A stretch of 64,000 nt of DNA from Verrucomicrobiota bacterium (lineage in GTDB: Bacteria > Verrucomicrobiota > Verrucomicrobiia > Verrucomicrobiales > Verrucomicrobiaceae), in assembly GCA_025360015.1 (NCBI GenBank), contig JANYCZ010000032.1, forward strand, positions 1 through 64,000, written 5' to 3'. The notes below the pieces were generated by a model, which was not told the origin of the DNA, searched no databases, and worked only from the letters and a program-made list of their open reading frames with translations. Positions 26,275-32,761 of this stretch are shown here, in pieces (the stretch's first letter is position 1; each line of letters opens with the position of its first letter). The translations under genes and the position numbers were made by a program.

Positions 26275-27401
26275 ACCGCATCTTCATCATCGCAGGCGAA
26301 GTCAGCGGCGACACCCACGCCGCAGGACTCCTGCGTGAATTGAAGACGCTGGAGCCGGACATGAAGGTCGTCGGCCTCGGCGGCCCGAAGATGCGTGAAG
26401 TCGTTGGCGAGGGTGTGGAAGACTGGGTCGAAACCGCCGGCGTCGTCGGCCTGTGGGAAGTGGTGAAGATGTACGGCTACTTCAAAGAGAAGATGAACGC
26501 CGTGCTGGACTCCATCCTGGATCAAAAGCCCGAGGCGGTGATCCTGGTGGACTATCCCGGCTTCAATCTGCGCCTCGCCAGCAGCTTGCGCACCGCCGGC
26601 TACAAAGGGCGCATCCTCTACTACATCAGCCCGCAGGTCTGGGCCTGGAAGAAAGGCCGCGTGAAGACCATGGCCAAGGTGCTGAACCTCATGATCTGCA
26701 TCTTCCCCTTCGAGAAGGATTTCTATGAAAAGAGCGGCCTGCGCACCGAATTCAGCGGCCACCCCATGGTGGACCGCGTGGTGACGCTGAAGCGTGAATG
26801 GAAGCGCGAGCCAGATCTCATCGGCTGGTTCCCCGGCAGCCGCCTCAATGAGGTGCGCCGTTTGTTTCCCATCATGATGGACGCGGCCAAGATCATCAAG
26901 CAGGCCATGCCCAGCGCCCGCTTTGCCGTTTCCGCCGCCAACGAAACCCTCGCCGGATTCATGCGCAACATGACCGACGAACACGGTATGCCCGAGGCCA
27001 AGCGCTGGATCGAAACCGGCACCGTCTATGATCTCATGCAGCGCGCCGAGGCCGGAGCCGTCGCCTCCGGCACCGCCACCCTGGAAGCCGCCTGCTTTGG
27101 CCTGCCCTACACGCTCATCTACAACGTCAGTTGGCCCACCTACGTCATCGGCAGGCTCGTGGTGCGCATCAAGCACCTGGGCATCATCAACATCCTCGCC
27201 AAACGCGAAGTGGTAAAAGAACTCGTGCAGGGCAATCTCAACGCGCAAACGCTCGCCAAAGCCACCCTCGACCTGCTCACCAACACCGCCAAGCGCGAGC
27301 AACTCCAGCAGGACCTTGCGGCCGTCGTCGCCACTCTGGGCAGCGGCGGAGCATACACACGCGCGGCCCAGGCTGTGCATGAATGCCTGACGAGCGCATA
27401 G
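26271..27401 (+). CDS. lpxB: Lipid-A-disaccharide synthase LpxB
   Basis: 376 residues. The GT-B family 19 motifs are all present: IIAGEVSGDTHAAGLLRELK, VVGLGGPKMREVVGEG, VILVDYPGFNLRLA, YYISPQVWAWKKGRVKTM, FPFEKDFYEKSGLRTEFSGH, WFPGSRLNEVRRLFPIM and SGTATLEAACFGLPYTLIYN. LpxB joins UDP-2,3-diacylglucosamine and lipid X into the lipid A disaccharide at the inner-membrane face, so this organism makes lipopolysaccharide. It is translationally coupled to the preceding oxidoreductase. Its last ~45 bp are imperfectly duplicated at 27678-27722. Confidence 0.96.
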   Translation: MNRIFIIAGEVSGDTHAAGLLRELKTLEPDMKVVGLGGPKMREVVGEGVEDWVETAGVVGLWEVVKMYGYFKEKMNAVLDSILDQKPEAVILVDYPGFNLRLASSLRTAGYKGRILYYISPQVWAWKKGRVKTMAKVLNLMICIFPFEKDFYEKSGLRTEFSGHPMVDRVVTLKREWKREPDLIGWFPGSRLNEVRRLFPIMMDAAKIIKQAMPSARFAVSAANETLAGFMRNMTDEHGMPEAKRWIETGTVYDLMQRAEAGAVASGTATLEAACFGLPYTLIYNVSWPTYVIGRLVVRIKHLGIINILAKREVVKELVQGNLNAQTLAKATLDLLTNTAKREQLQQDLAAVVATLGSGGAYTRAAQAVHECLTSA

Positions 27402-27415
27402 TCCGCCGGCCTGCA
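27371..27415 (+). repeat. Direct repeat, copy 1 (3' end of lpxB)
   Basis: Copy 1 covers the codons for AVHECLTSA and the lpxB stop plus 14 bp. Copy 2 lies 307 bp downstream with only about four mismatches. Confidence 0.8.
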
Positions 27416-27515
27416 TGCCAGGCAAGAAGAGCACTGAGGCCACTTCGGGACGCGGCGGAGTTTATAGCGATTTCCAAAACGGACTTCCGGACAGCAGCGC
27501 GTGGCGACGCTCGAT

Positions 27516-27537
27516 GGCGCTTGGAGGACCAAGCGCC
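27516..27537. repeat. Hairpin with AGGA loop (family C)
   Basis: A perfect 9-bp stem GGCGCTTGG/CCAAGCGCC closes the loop AGGA. It lies 114 bp after the lpxB stop. The stem is unrelated in sequence to the other family members, but the loop and closing G-C pair are the same. Confidence 0.7.
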
Positions 27538-27568
27538 CAATATCGCGCCGGGCAAGCGCATGCCCAGC

Positions 27569-27588
27569 GCTGGCTGTCCTCAGCCAGC
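27569..27588. repeat. Hairpin with TCCT loop (family C)
   Basis: A perfect 8-bp stem GCTGGCTG/CAGCCAGC closes the loop TCCT. It is followed by CGCC, as the copy at 9679 is followed by CGCG. It lies 31 bp after the previous hairpin and in opposite orientation, judged by the loop. Confidence 0.7.
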
Positions 27589-27677
27589 CGCCTTCGAAGC
27601 CCCTGACCTACGAGCAAGAAAAACAAACTGCCAAACTGAAATAGGTTTTGCGAACCTCTATATATGCGTTCCGCCAA

Positions 27678-27722
27678 GGCTGTGCATGAATGCCTGATAA
27701 GCGCATAGTCCGTCGGCCTGCT
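27678..27722 (+). repeat. Direct repeat, copy 2 (duplicated lpxB tail)
   Basis: Near-copy of 27371-27415 that still encodes KAVHECLISA and a stop in frame but has no upstream gene. About four mismatches in 45 bp. Confidence 0.8.
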
Positions 27723-27798
27723 TGATAGACTGACTAGGCTGTTATCCCCGCCCACCTCGGTCTGGGCAAGGCACAAGAATCTTCGAGTCAGTCCGTTC

Positions 27799-27945
27799 TT
27801 GAAGTCCAACGGCCTTCCATCAAGAAGACTCCAAAGCCACGCGAGACCACACACCTGGCATTGAAGGCCACCGGCCTAACGTGATGAAGACTCCAAAGCT
27901 AAGCCTGACCTCACACCTGGTATTGAAGGCCAACGGCCTTTCGTC
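27799..27945 (+). repeat. 62-bp tandem repeat, two full units and a partial third
   Basis: Units at 27799-27860 and 27861-27922 are both 62 bp and share TTGAAG(G/T)CCA(A/C)CGGCCT, GAAGACTCCAAAGC and ACACCTGG. A third start is at 27923-27945. Each begins with the imperfect palindrome AAGGCCAACGGCCTT. Another copy of this palindrome is at 29227. Confidence 0.75.
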
Positions 27946-27951
27946 ATTGAG

Positions 27952-28055
27952 CCCAGGGGTGCCGAGCTTTAGCGAGTGCTCCCCTGGGTTAAGGCATCAG
28001 CACCGGGAAGCAAACCCAGCACTCCGAAGCACTCCACGGCCACCAGCAGCGCCTG
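27952..28055 (+). repeat. REP-like palindromic element, copy 1
   Basis: CCCAGGGG and CCCCTGGG flank a central GCTTTAGCGAGTGCT, forming a long hairpin. A block sharing AAGCAAACCC(A/T)GCACTCCG with the second copy at 29284 follows. Confidence 0.65.
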
Positions 28056-28216
28056 TAATAAGCTCCGCCTCGCACTCGCGCCGTAATCACGCAGCCCCTC
28101 GGTGACAGCCCTTAACTGAGTGCCATTCATGCCAGTCAATTCAGCGCAAGGGCACCCTACATCATTAGATTTTCAACAGAGGCGAGTTCAAAAATCGGGC
28201 AGCGGCGCATGTGGTT

Positions 28217-29074
28217 CTACAGATCCAGCACGCGGTCCATCCGCTTCGCCACATCCGCCAGATACTCCCAATCCCCCGCCTTCACCTCCGCCGAAGCCCA
28301 TCCGTTAAAATCAATCTTGGCCAGTTCAGCCCGCACCGCCGGCCAGTTGATGCTGCCCTCTCCAATCGGCTTGTCATACCCTTTGCGCAGCCCCTCATTC
28401 ATCGCGCGCTCCAGATCATACTCCTTCACATCGATCTTCACGCTGCGCTTGCCCAGCACCTGCGCCCAATGCTCTGCCACGCCCCAGCGCATCATATTGC
28501 CAATATCAAAATGCACCTGCACCCACGCGTTGCCCACCTCATCAATGAACCGCGCCATGTCATACGCGCTGATTAAGAACGTGTTCCACACATTCTCGAT
28601 CAAGATCCGCACCCCCTGCTTCTCCGCATGCTTCGCCCCCTCCTTCATCCGCGCCACCGAACTGTCCCACGTCTGCTGCAACGGCACATCCTGCGGATAC
28701 GCCAGCACCACCAGCATCGAGTCCCCACCCAGCCTCTTCGTCAGATCAATTCCCGCCTCCAACCCTTCGCTCCGCCCACCCACGGTGCCATCAATAATCA
28801 ACCCGCTCTCCTTGCTCGCCGCCACCCATTCATCCGCATTCTGCGTCGTGACATGACCCAGCAGCAAACTCGGCTCCACCCCCTCATACCCACAACTCCG
28901 CAGCTTCTTAAAAGCCTCCACCAACGGCATCTCCTTCGCCGCCTTCTGCGCCATCCCCCACTTCAGCGATTTGCGAATCTTGCCGGTGAACTGCCCGGCG
29001 TGAAGACTTGTACCAGGTGCCAGCACAGCGGCGCCCAGAGCGGCGGTATGGTGAAAAAAGCTGCGGCGGTTCAT
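28217..29074 (-). CDS. Tat-exported sugar isomerase/epimerase (TIM barrel)
   Basis: 285 residues. A twin-arginine signal (MNRRSFFHHTAALGAAVLAP) leads into an AP endonuclease family 2/xylose-isomerase-like barrel: CGYEGVEPSLLLG, GVRILIENVWNTFLISAYDM, FIDEVGNAWVQVHFDIGNMM (metal-binding Glu, His and Asp), SVKIDVKEYD and GEGSINWPAVRAELAKIDFN. Such proteins usually isomerise or epimerise keto sugars with a divalent metal. Export by Tat is typical of Verrucomicrobia and Planctomycetes paralogues. The gene is isolated between two direct copies of a dispersed repeat. The substrate is unknown. Confidence 0.85.
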   Translation of the reverse strand: MNRRSFFHHTAALGAAVLAPGTSLHAGQFTGKIRKSLKWGMAQKAAKEMPLVEAFKKLRSCGYEGVEPSLLLGHVTTQNADEWVAASKESGLIIDGTVGGRSEGLEAGIDLTKRLGGDSMLVVLAYPQDVPLQQTWDSSVARMKEGAKHAEKQGVRILIENVWNTFLISAYDMARFIDEVGNAWVQVHFDIGNMMRWGVAEHWAQVLGKRSVKIDVKEYDLERAMNEGLRKGYDKPIGEGSINWPAVRAELAKIDFNGWASAEVKAGDWEYLADVAKRMDRVLDL

Positions 29075-29503
29075 GCTGGAATAAAGTGAATGCTGTGAAG
29101 CATGCCAACAAAGCTAACGCGATGTCGAGTCATAAACACCACGCACGCTTTGGACGCCGGCTCAGCTTGCTGCTGGAACCGATCCACACTGTATTGTCCC
29201 TCGTATAATAGACTGACATCCTTGTCTTGAAGGCCCACGGCCTTCCGTACCTGTCCTACGAAGCTCGCAGAGCGAAGGAGGAAGCTTTAGCAAGTGCTCC
29301 CCTAGGTCCTGGCATCATCACCGGAAAGCAAACCCTGCACTCCGCCACACTGCAAGCCCGCCAGCAGCTTCTGCAATGAGCCCCGCCGCGAGTTCGCCGC
29401 ATTCAAGCAATGCGTCCACTTCCACCATGAACGCTCTTAATGTCACTGCAAGGATCAATAAGTGGCCACGGTTCATCATGGCCCACTAGAACGAGAACTT
29501 TCT
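29075..29503. other. Intergenic region with second REP-like copy
   Basis: No gene recognised. Between 29208 and about 29450 lies a diverged copy of the 27725-28120 repeat: ATAGACTGAC at 29208, TTGAAGGCCCACGGCCTTCC near 29226, and GCTTTAGCAAGTGCTCCCCT at 29284. The region upstream of the epimerase start (29075-29200) should hold its promoter. Confidence 0.6.
29208..29450 (+). repeat. REP-like element, copy 2
   Basis: Direct-orientation, diverged copy of the element at 27725-28120. The best-conserved core at 29284-29375 parallels 27966-28055 (GCAAACCCTGCACTCCG versus GCAAACCCAGCACTCCG). It is shorter because the 62-bp units are reduced to one. Confidence 0.6.
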
Positions 29504-29668
29504 TCACTCTGACGATGCGATGGGCATACTGAGGAGCTTTTCATTCTCACGCAGTTTGTCACCAAGGCGGTGGGGATTGTGATCCAGCTCGGCGGTGATC
29601 TTGCGACGAATCTCACGCAACCAATCCAGGCCGTCGTCCTGCAGTGCAGGTGGGAGCGGTGTGTTCAT
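29504..29668 (-). CDS. Small conserved protein downstream of a PIN-domain relic
   Basis: 54 residues: MNTPLPPALQDDGLDWLREI then RRKITAELDHNPHRLGDKLR then ENEKLLSMPIASSE. The central helix pattern LDWLREIRRKIT.E.DHNP.RL is one I recognise from small proteins encoded beside PIN-domain genes, with unknown role. The ATG overlaps the TGA of the decayed PIN frame in the ATGA arrangement, which supports the start. It may be an orphaned partner of a toxin-like pair. The function is not established. Confidence 0.6.
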   Translation of the reverse strand: MNTPLPPALQDDGLDWLREIRRKITAELDHNPHRLGDKLRENEKLLSMPIASSE

Positions 29669-29800
29669 GGCTTTTGCTGGAGGAGTTCGAGAGGGGTGAT
29701 CAGGACGGGCGTTTAGTAGCAGAGTCTACCGTTGATCCTGCGGATGTGCGGGGTCTTGCTGGCGTTGGCGATGTGGCGGCAGTTCCACGACACTAGAATC
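29657..29800 (-). pseudogene. Decayed PIN-domain gene, 3' part only
   Basis: The minus frame reads EILVSWNCRHIANASKTPHI, then RRINGRLCY, a stop codon, then TPVLITPLELLQQKP and a final TGA at the small-ORF start. 'ILVSWN.RHI.N' and 'TP.E.L' are C-terminal signatures of PIN-domain ribonucleases. The N-terminal two thirds, with most of the acidic site, are missing: the frame runs into the 3' end of the upstream lipoprotein gene. Both a 5' truncation and an internal stop show this is dead. Confidence 0.65.
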
Positions 29801-30356
29801 TCACACTCACCTGCTTCATACACGTCGGTTCCGACCAGTTCCAAAACTGCGGTTCCAGCAACTTCGCATAATTGCCAACTGTGGAATCAAGATGACTGTG
29901 CGCCCCATCTTTGTCCGGCTTCACCGTGCCTTGAAGCTGACCGCCCTTGATCGCCGCAGCGACGGCGTCGTGATTGATGTTCCAGGTAAACAGCACCCCA
30001 TCAGCGGCTTCACGCATGAGGAAGAGCGTCTCGCCGGTTTTTTTCGCATCACGCTCATGCGCGACGGCAAAGCACAGCTTGACCTTCGCATCCGTCGAAG
30101 CGCGGCGGATGGCGAACTCGATGGGCTTGTCGTCCTTTTTCCCGGGTTCAGTCAGCACCAGAAGTCCCTGCCTGGCATCGGTGACTTCAAAGCGCACCGC
30201 ATCATGCTCATCAACCGGCCTCCATGAGCCATTCCAGTCTGCCGCTTTGAGGGCGGCGGGCTTGAGGCCGAAGTCGTCGTTCACCGTGGTTTCAGGACAG
30301 GCCGTCAGGACACAGGCAAGCATGGCACCGGCAAGAAGGCGCAGCGCGGTTCTCAT
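29793..30356 (-). CDS. Small lipoprotein, third gene of pseudopeptidase/pseudokinase operon
   Basis: 187 residues. Lipoprotein signal MRTALRLLAGAMLACVLTAC (lipobox LTAC, Cys20). The mature part has a beta-rich look (WNGSWRPVDEHDAVRFEVTD, RQGLLVLTEPGKKDDKPIEF, KVKLCFAVAHERDAKKTGET) and no motif I recognise. Its start overlaps the stop of the pseudokinase by 4 bp, so it is made with that protein. It could be an envelope partner of the pseudokinase's periplasmic tail; that is inference. Its last codons border the PIN relic. Confidence 0.7.
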   Translation of the reverse strand: MRTALRLLAGAMLACVLTACPETTVNDDFGLKPAALKAADWNGSWRPVDEHDAVRFEVTDARQGLLVLTEPGKKDDKPIEFAIRRASTDAKVKLCFAVAHERDAKKTGETLFLMREAADGVLFTWNINHDAVAAAIKGGQLQGTVKPDKDGAHSHLDSTVGNYAKLLEPQFWNWSEPTCMKQVSVRF

Positions 30357-32683
30357 CGCGGTGGCGCGGCGGGCGGATTGGGCGCGGGGGCGAGTTGTTC
30401 ACGCAGACCCCTCGCTCCAGGCGGCAGCGTAAGGGACACGCCGCGTCCACGCTCGGCATCGTTGCCCGCCGGAGCAGCAACCACGGGGGGCGGTGCCGGT
30501 GACACGGGAATGGCTTTGGGTGCATCGGGCTCCACGGCGATCGCCTTGGGCACAGATGCAGGCGGGGGCACAGGAGCGTGCGCCGGGACGGGCTTGTAGG
30601 GAGCCACAGCTGCGCTGCCAGGCTGGTATGGGGCGTTGACCTCCACAGGTGCTGGAGTGTGCTTTTTCTGCCAGAGGGCGGAGCCGTTGAGATGCGCGCA
30701 CATGGCGCCAATGACCATCGAGCCGCTGAGAAACACCGCAGCCTTCAGCCAGATAGGCACGTCCTCGCGTACCATGAGATGCGCGGGCATCGTGGGTGGC
30801 GCGCTGGCAGCGGCACGGGCCCAGTCGGGCGCATCTGGCGGCGAGGGTTCGCTGCCGCCGTTGCGGAAGAGCAGTTCAGCAAAGCCGATGGTGGGCTCAT
30901 CCGCGCCTCTGGCCGCACCACCCGAGGTGAGCGCGACCGTGGTGGAACGGGAAGATTCGGAGCCCAGTGGCACTGAAATTTCACGCCTCACGGCGGTTCT
31001 GGTGACGGGGACCGTTTTGGGACGAGGCTGCAAGCCATGACCCACCGCAGGTTCCGTGCCGCCTCCACGCACCGGCTCGTTCGGTTTGACGAGATCGTAG
31101 TGCTGAATGATCCGCGCATAGCGGGCCAGGAAGTCGCTGCGCTGGGCAGGCTTGGACTCGCCCACCTTGGCGATTTCGTCATCCAGCAGGCGCGCCACGG
31201 TCTCCCGCTCACGCGCGCCGCCTTCCGGATCCGGGCGAATGCCCAGAGGGGATTCGAGGCCAAGCAAAAATTTGCACAAAGCCGCAAGCCAGCCGGCATG
31301 CCAGGCGGTGGTGGGAGTGCCGCGCGCGGGCGGCAGCAGCACGGCGGGGTCCGTGCCCCGACCAGACATCGAGGCAAGCGTGGGATGCGCCCGCACAATG
31401 ATGTTGAATGCAGGCCACTCATTGAGCTTGGAAACGAGCAGCTTCGTGCTGCGCGAATCCTCACGCGCGAAACCGGTGAGCAGGAAGATGTCCTCCAGCC
31501 GCAGCTTGCTGGCGGGCAGCGTGGAGTTGTCCAGCTGCGTGAGCGCGGTGTCGAGTCCGGCCAGCACGAGATAGGCCTCCTGCACTTCCAGGCAGTGGCG
31601 TTCACGCATGAGCTCGGCAAGGCTGATGCCCTCGGCGATTTCTTCGGCCAGACAGGTGATGTCCTCGGACTCATTGACCAGCGCAAGCGTGATCAGGCTG
31701 GAATTGTCACGCTGTTTGGTGATCTTGAAGGCGGCGTCATCCACATCCTTCACCCGTGGATGGGCAATGCGTGACGGCGGCACCTGCTCGATGAGCACGG
31801 AGCGGCCCGTCTTGGTCAGCGTGCCGCGCATGCTGTAGGGATTCGCCATGTCGAGGCGCTGGCTTTGAATACGCACCAGATTGACGAGGCCCCGCGCCAC
31901 TTCCTGATAACTGGCCAGCAGCGGGGCGAGCAGAGCGCGCGGCTTCTGCGCGGTGGGGATTTCACCAGAGAGCTGCTCCGGTGCGAGCTTTTGCAGGCTG
32001 GTGCGCAGTTCACGCATCGCGGCGATGACACCGACGCCCGCGCTGGAGAGGCAGGCCGCTAGAAGTTCGGCAAAATCCGCCGCCGCCAGCATGTGATCCG
32101 GCAGCGTGCCGCCTTGCTCGACAAGAAAGGTGCGCAGAAATTTCGCCTGCTTTTCAAAGCTGGTTTTCAACGCACGCTTTTTGCCAGCGCTGTTGTCGAG
32201 CACTCGAAAGTCCGCCGCCAGCACCTGCACGGCCTGCGGTGCCGTTTGCACCACGCGAAAGCTGTCGAGCGGCGATTCCGTGAGGAACTCGCCCCGCTCA
32301 CATACCGCCACGACAGTCTCTATCGCACGGCCGGCGATCATAATCGCCAGCCAGCCAGGGATGTCCTGCTGCCGGGCTAGGTAAGTCCGCAAGGCCTCCC
32401 CGTCCACATTGCTGGTGATGTAAAACGGATTGCCCTCATCCTCGCCAAACTCGATCATGCGCGCCAGCGCCGGATGTCCGTTCTTTTGCAGCGCCTTGCA
32501 GGATTCCTCAAATGACGCCCGGTTTGACAAAGGCTCCAGCAGCACATGGCAGTGCACGTACTCCAGCCGCTGCACGTCAAACGCCAGTACCGCCACCTGC
32601 TCGGAATTGCGCACCAGCTCGACGTTGTTGCCGTCGGCGTCTTGAACGATTTGATAATGCCTGAATTGACTCGGCTCCGACAT
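30353..32683 (-). CDS. Membrane-anchored pseudokinase-like protein
   Basis: 776 residues. About 1-200 have kinase-like order (YQIVQDADGNNVELVRNSEQ, HPALARMIEFGEDEGNPFYI, ITSNVDGEALRTYLARQQDI) but no glycine loop, no HRD and no DFG. A second, also degenerate, kinase-like stretch spans about 310-470 (RIAHPRVKDVDDAAFKITKQ, ITCLAEEIAEGISLAELMRE, LRLEDIFLLTGFA). A transmembrane segment (IWLKAAVFLSGSMVIGAMCA) lies at about 646-665. The remaining ~110 residues are Pro/Ala-rich and periplasmic. A signalling scaffold rather than an enzyme is likely. It follows the M48-like gene by 78 bp and is coupled to the lipoprotein gene. Confidence 0.62.
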   Translation of the reverse strand: MSEPSQFRHYQIVQDADGNNVELVRNSEQVAVLAFDVQRLEYVHCHVLLEPLSNRASFEESCKALQKNGHPALARMIEFGEDEGNPFYITSNVDGEALRTYLARQQDIPGWLAIMIAGRAIETVVAVCERGEFLTESPLDSFRVVQTAPQAVQVLAADFRVLDNSAGKKRALKTSFEKQAKFLRTFLVEQGGTLPDHMLAAADFAELLAACLSSAGVGVIAAMRELRTSLQKLAPEQLSGEIPTAQKPRALLAPLLASYQEVARGLVNLVRIQSQRLDMANPYSMRGTLTKTGRSVLIEQVPPSRIAHPRVKDVDDAAFKITKQRDNSSLITLALVNESEDITCLAEEIAEGISLAELMRERHCLEVQEAYLVLAGLDTALTQLDNSTLPASKLRLEDIFLLTGFAREDSRSTKLLVSKLNEWPAFNIIVRAHPTLASMSGRGTDPAVLLPPARGTPTTAWHAGWLAALCKFLLGLESPLGIRPDPEGGARERETVARLLDDEIAKVGESKPAQRSDFLARYARIIQHYDLVKPNEPVRGGGTEPAVGHGLQPRPKTVPVTRTAVRREISVPLGSESSRSTTVALTSGGAARGADEPTIGFAELLFRNGGSEPSPPDAPDWARAAASAPPTMPAHLMVREDVPIWLKAAVFLSGSMVIGAMCAHLNGSALWQKKHTPAPVEVNAPYQPGSAAVAPYKPVPAHAPVPPPASVPKAIAVEPDAPKAIPVSPAPPPVVAAPAGNDAERGRGVSLTLPPGARGLREQLAPAPNPPAAPPR

Positions 32684-32761
32684 GGGGGGCGCTTGGGAGA
32701 GGGGGGTGCGGGACTATCCTGCCACGCGACGAATGTTCAAGCCAGCGATTTCGTGGCGGCA

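Larger units (their letters stand above)
27402..28216. other. Repeat-rich intergenic region
   Basis: 815 bp without a credible gene. It holds two family-C hairpins (27516, 27569), a duplicated lpxB tail (27678-27722), 62-bp tandem units (27799-27945) and a palindromic REP-like block (27952-28055). Part of this has a diverged copy at 29208-29450. Open frames across it are not protein-like. Confidence 0.75.

Noticed and set aside
27799-27945. Possible CRISPR array
   Set aside because: The 62-bp units repeat across their whole length without unique spacers, and only two and a half units exist. No cas gene is present.
27383-28105. Short open frames in the repeat region after lpxB
   Set aside because: They cross hairpins and repeat units and show no domain-like composition.
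28209-28856. Plus-strand frame opposite the epimerase gene
   Set aside because: Ser/Arg/Pro-rich mirror of a well-supported Tat-exported TIM-barrel gene.
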